From an uncultured Christensenellaceae bacterium (GTDB taxonomy: Bacteria > Bacillota > Clostridia > Christensenellales > UBA3700): 64,000 nucleotides of DNA. The stretch covers positions 124,001 to 188,000 of the forward strand of contig CALWBV010000001.1 of NCBI GenBank assembly GCA_944376205.1, given 5' to 3'. Made by a program: the position numbers and the translations under genes. Each line of letters starts with the position of its first letter. The first letter of the stretch is position 1. Of this stretch, positions 63,401-64,000 are shown piece after piece. The notes beneath the pieces are model-generated. The model saw only the letters and a list, made by a program, of their open reading frames with translations. It did no database searches and was not told the DNA's origin.

Positions 63401-64000
63401 GAAGATTGCGTTGTCCCTCAAGGCTGTCTTTTGCAATACGTATTTTATCTATATTGTCATCGGTAGCGGCAAGTTTTTTCTCCGCTTCGATTTTGTTCTT
63501 TTTGTACGTTAATATACCTGCAGCGTCTTCGAAGATATTACGTCTGTTTTCGGGTTTTGCATTGATAATTTCGTCGATACGGCCCTGACCTACTATGCTG
63601 TAACCGTCTCTGCCGAGACCTGTATCTCTGATCAGCGCCTGAATATCTTTAAGACGGCAAGGCGTATTGTTGATAAGATAGTTACTTTCGCCCGAGCGGT
63701 AAAGTTTTCTTGTAATGACGACTTCGTCGAGATCGATATCGAAAATACGTGTGGTATTGTCAAAGGTCAGCGAAACTTCACAGAAAGAAAGCTGTTTTCT
63801 GATAGCCGTACCGTTGAAGATAACGTCCTGCATGCTTTTACCACGCAAGTTTTTGGCACTCTGTTCGCCAAGTACCCAACGTATAGCATCGGAGACGTTA
63901 CTCTTTCCGCAGCCGTTAGGACCGACGATAGCCGTAATACCCTCATTGAGCGGCACTTCTATTTTGTCTGCAAAGGATTTGAAGCCAAAGGCTTCCATCT
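60432..64000 (-). CDS. smc: Chromosome segregation protein SMC, partial at 5' end
   Basis: 1188 residues are visible and only a few N-terminal codons lie beyond the window edge (the known start MxLKx-EAFGFKSF is nearly complete). ATPase that organises and segregates the chromosome with ScpA/ScpB. Walker A VGPNGCGKSNVSDAIRWVL at the start, two long coiled-coil arms, a hinge at about 515-640 (RILGVVSDLVNVPKEYEMAIE...), ABC signature TLMSGGEKALTAIA and Walker B PFCVLDEIEAALDD near the end. First gene of the smc-ftsY unit. Confidence 0.96.
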   Translation of the reverse strand, partial: MEAFGFKSFADKIEVPLNEGITAIVGPNGCGKSNVSDAIRWVLGEQSAKNLRGKSMQDVIFNGTAIRKQLSFCEVSLTFDNTTRIFDIDLDEVVITRKLYRSGESNYLINNTPCRLKDIQALIRDTGLGRDGYSIVGQGRIDEIINAKPENRRNIFEDAAGILTYKKNKIEAEKKLAATDDNIDKIRIAKDSLEGQRNLLERQSRDARKYLETRDRLKVLEANEYVYQFENHEGVKVKIQTRLEGFTQEFEAKSVEAEQNNKEYDLKQMELNNIDVMITRLRDKRTDIAVKAENIKGQGLTMKERISNLQEQKTQCLQRLTQSEKTLEEKNNELKTLNEQYNMTAEDKKAADKKFAEFNNNYIALVNEIVDRDQKIKSANQDLLNALQREGENKVDIGKFTTQREFILTRIAELNGEIQHYDEAIKSHEETKREYEKNVVNMKNDLNRLVISRNEVVSEIRQLQEEQDRARSRSSELNADMSVCRQRIETNKSLRKEYGNYALKLLMNDAEYDSQLKKRILGVVSDLVNVPKEYEMAIEIAMGAALQNVVVADEEDAKYIIAYIRERRYGRLTFLPLTSVKPRELEREFLPILREHGCLGIASKLIKYDSKYDNVFSSILGRTLIVDNIDNATLIARKYRYAIRIVTLQGDILSTTGSMTGGSKKESSTRVLSYERMIAEDEQRLKDMTAERQKIEKLLSTAEEDLADYQAQLEGYDEDIKNSQVQIATENGKLDKVMANIQENLNAIQERQKGKSDYENQLEAIENALNLLGEKGKDVNALKENVDSIASKTKEEFDQKSQLKDKLGEELSNLRVQCSTLEQNLENLKENIDRLKSEVETLESEKSDQRNNLHNLEDIIYKLTNDKSVELPEKYQKQLDEINKQIEEADAYKVKLNETINELVSKKDAISGALIYINENKVKCKNELEKVEENMLALQNKIKEEYDLDYESALALRMEDFDYQECKQEIRRLQKEQKEMGNVNISAIETFREVDGMYQEYVGQIDDLQQTSEDLKKLIEDLSKQMLEQFTTEFEKINKNFEIIFKELFGGGTGKLVILPPEEGQSELDAGIEIMAEPPGKKLQSITLMSGGEKALTAIAILFAILKLKAMPFCVLDEIEAALDDANVGLFAQYLKRFSDETQFIVITHRKPTMELADRLYGVTMQEKGVSKVVAVNLADAVKHSKTD

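Overview
The window looks like a chromosomal segment of a low-GC Gram-positive bacterium of the Clostridia. Three things point there: the ctsR-mcsA-mcsB-clpC stress operon, the era-yqzL-recO and yqfC-yqfD-phoH-pgpH-ybeY gene orders known from Bacillus and Clostridia, and AGGAGG-type ribosome binding sites almost everywhere. yqfC and yqfD suggest an endospore-forming ancestry. Pyruvate phosphate dikinase, a clostridial-type IscR/NifS/IscU set and HemW fit a fermentative anaerobe. The exact lineage cannot be fixed from this window. I found no rRNA, tRNA, CRISPR array, prophage or insertion sequence. Nearly all genes lie on the minus strand; only galU, dinB, a 48-residue zinc ribbon, a LUD protein, a GDPD and a CFI-box protein are on the plus strand.

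Layout, left to right. 1-1.9 kb: a truncated M60-like surface lipoprotein whose metal-binding motif is destroyed. 1.9-8.0 kb: hpf, then the CtsR regulon operon ctsR-mcsA-mcsB-clpC with a textbook sigma-A promoter, a CtsR operator and a leader of about 410 nt. 8.0-11.2 kb: a non-coding divergent region with three copies of a 15-bp palindrome, then galU and dinB (SOS-like operator, apparently leaderless). 11.3-20.3 kb: ppdK, recO, yqzL, era, ybeY, pgpH, phoH, yqfD, yqfC. 20.4-27.4 kb: dnaB, pepF, an orphan PTS EIIC-like permease, a small membrane protein, a DtxR/MntR-type regulator and an unknown membrane protein with a highly charged tail. 27.5-32.5 kb: zinc ribbon, hemW, lepA, LUD protein, GDPD. 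32.6-37.2 kb: iscR-nifS-iscU plus a 45-residue membrane peptide, a divergent XRE-regulator/CFI-box pair with two 17-bp operators, and glyA. 37.6-50.1 kb: comM-dprA-topA-trmFO-hslV-hslU-sugar isomerase-hisS-aspS-tcdA, very tightly packed. 50.2-52.4 kb: a lipoprotein-signal/carbohydrate-binding/GT-C-like membrane fusion. 52.8-64 kb: rplS on its own, then the translation/SRP cluster smc-ftsY-ylxM-ffh-rpsP-khpA-rimM-trmD-DUF1292-rbgA-rnhB-yraN.

Functionally the window is dominated by core information processing (replication, repair, tRNA modification, ribosome assembly, protein targeting) and protein quality control (ClpC with McsA/McsB, HslUV, HPF). The less ordinary material is the degenerate M60 lipoprotein, the CBM/GT-C fusion, the XRE/CFI-box switch whose operator exactly fills the promoter spacer, the repeated TTGAACA-N-TGTTCAA palindromes, a group of apparently leaderless genes, and a phoH gene with no canonical start next to its ribosome binding site. 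No single locus stands out as a clearly new multi-gene system; the XRE/CFI-box locus and the two surface proteins are the best candidates for something undescribed.
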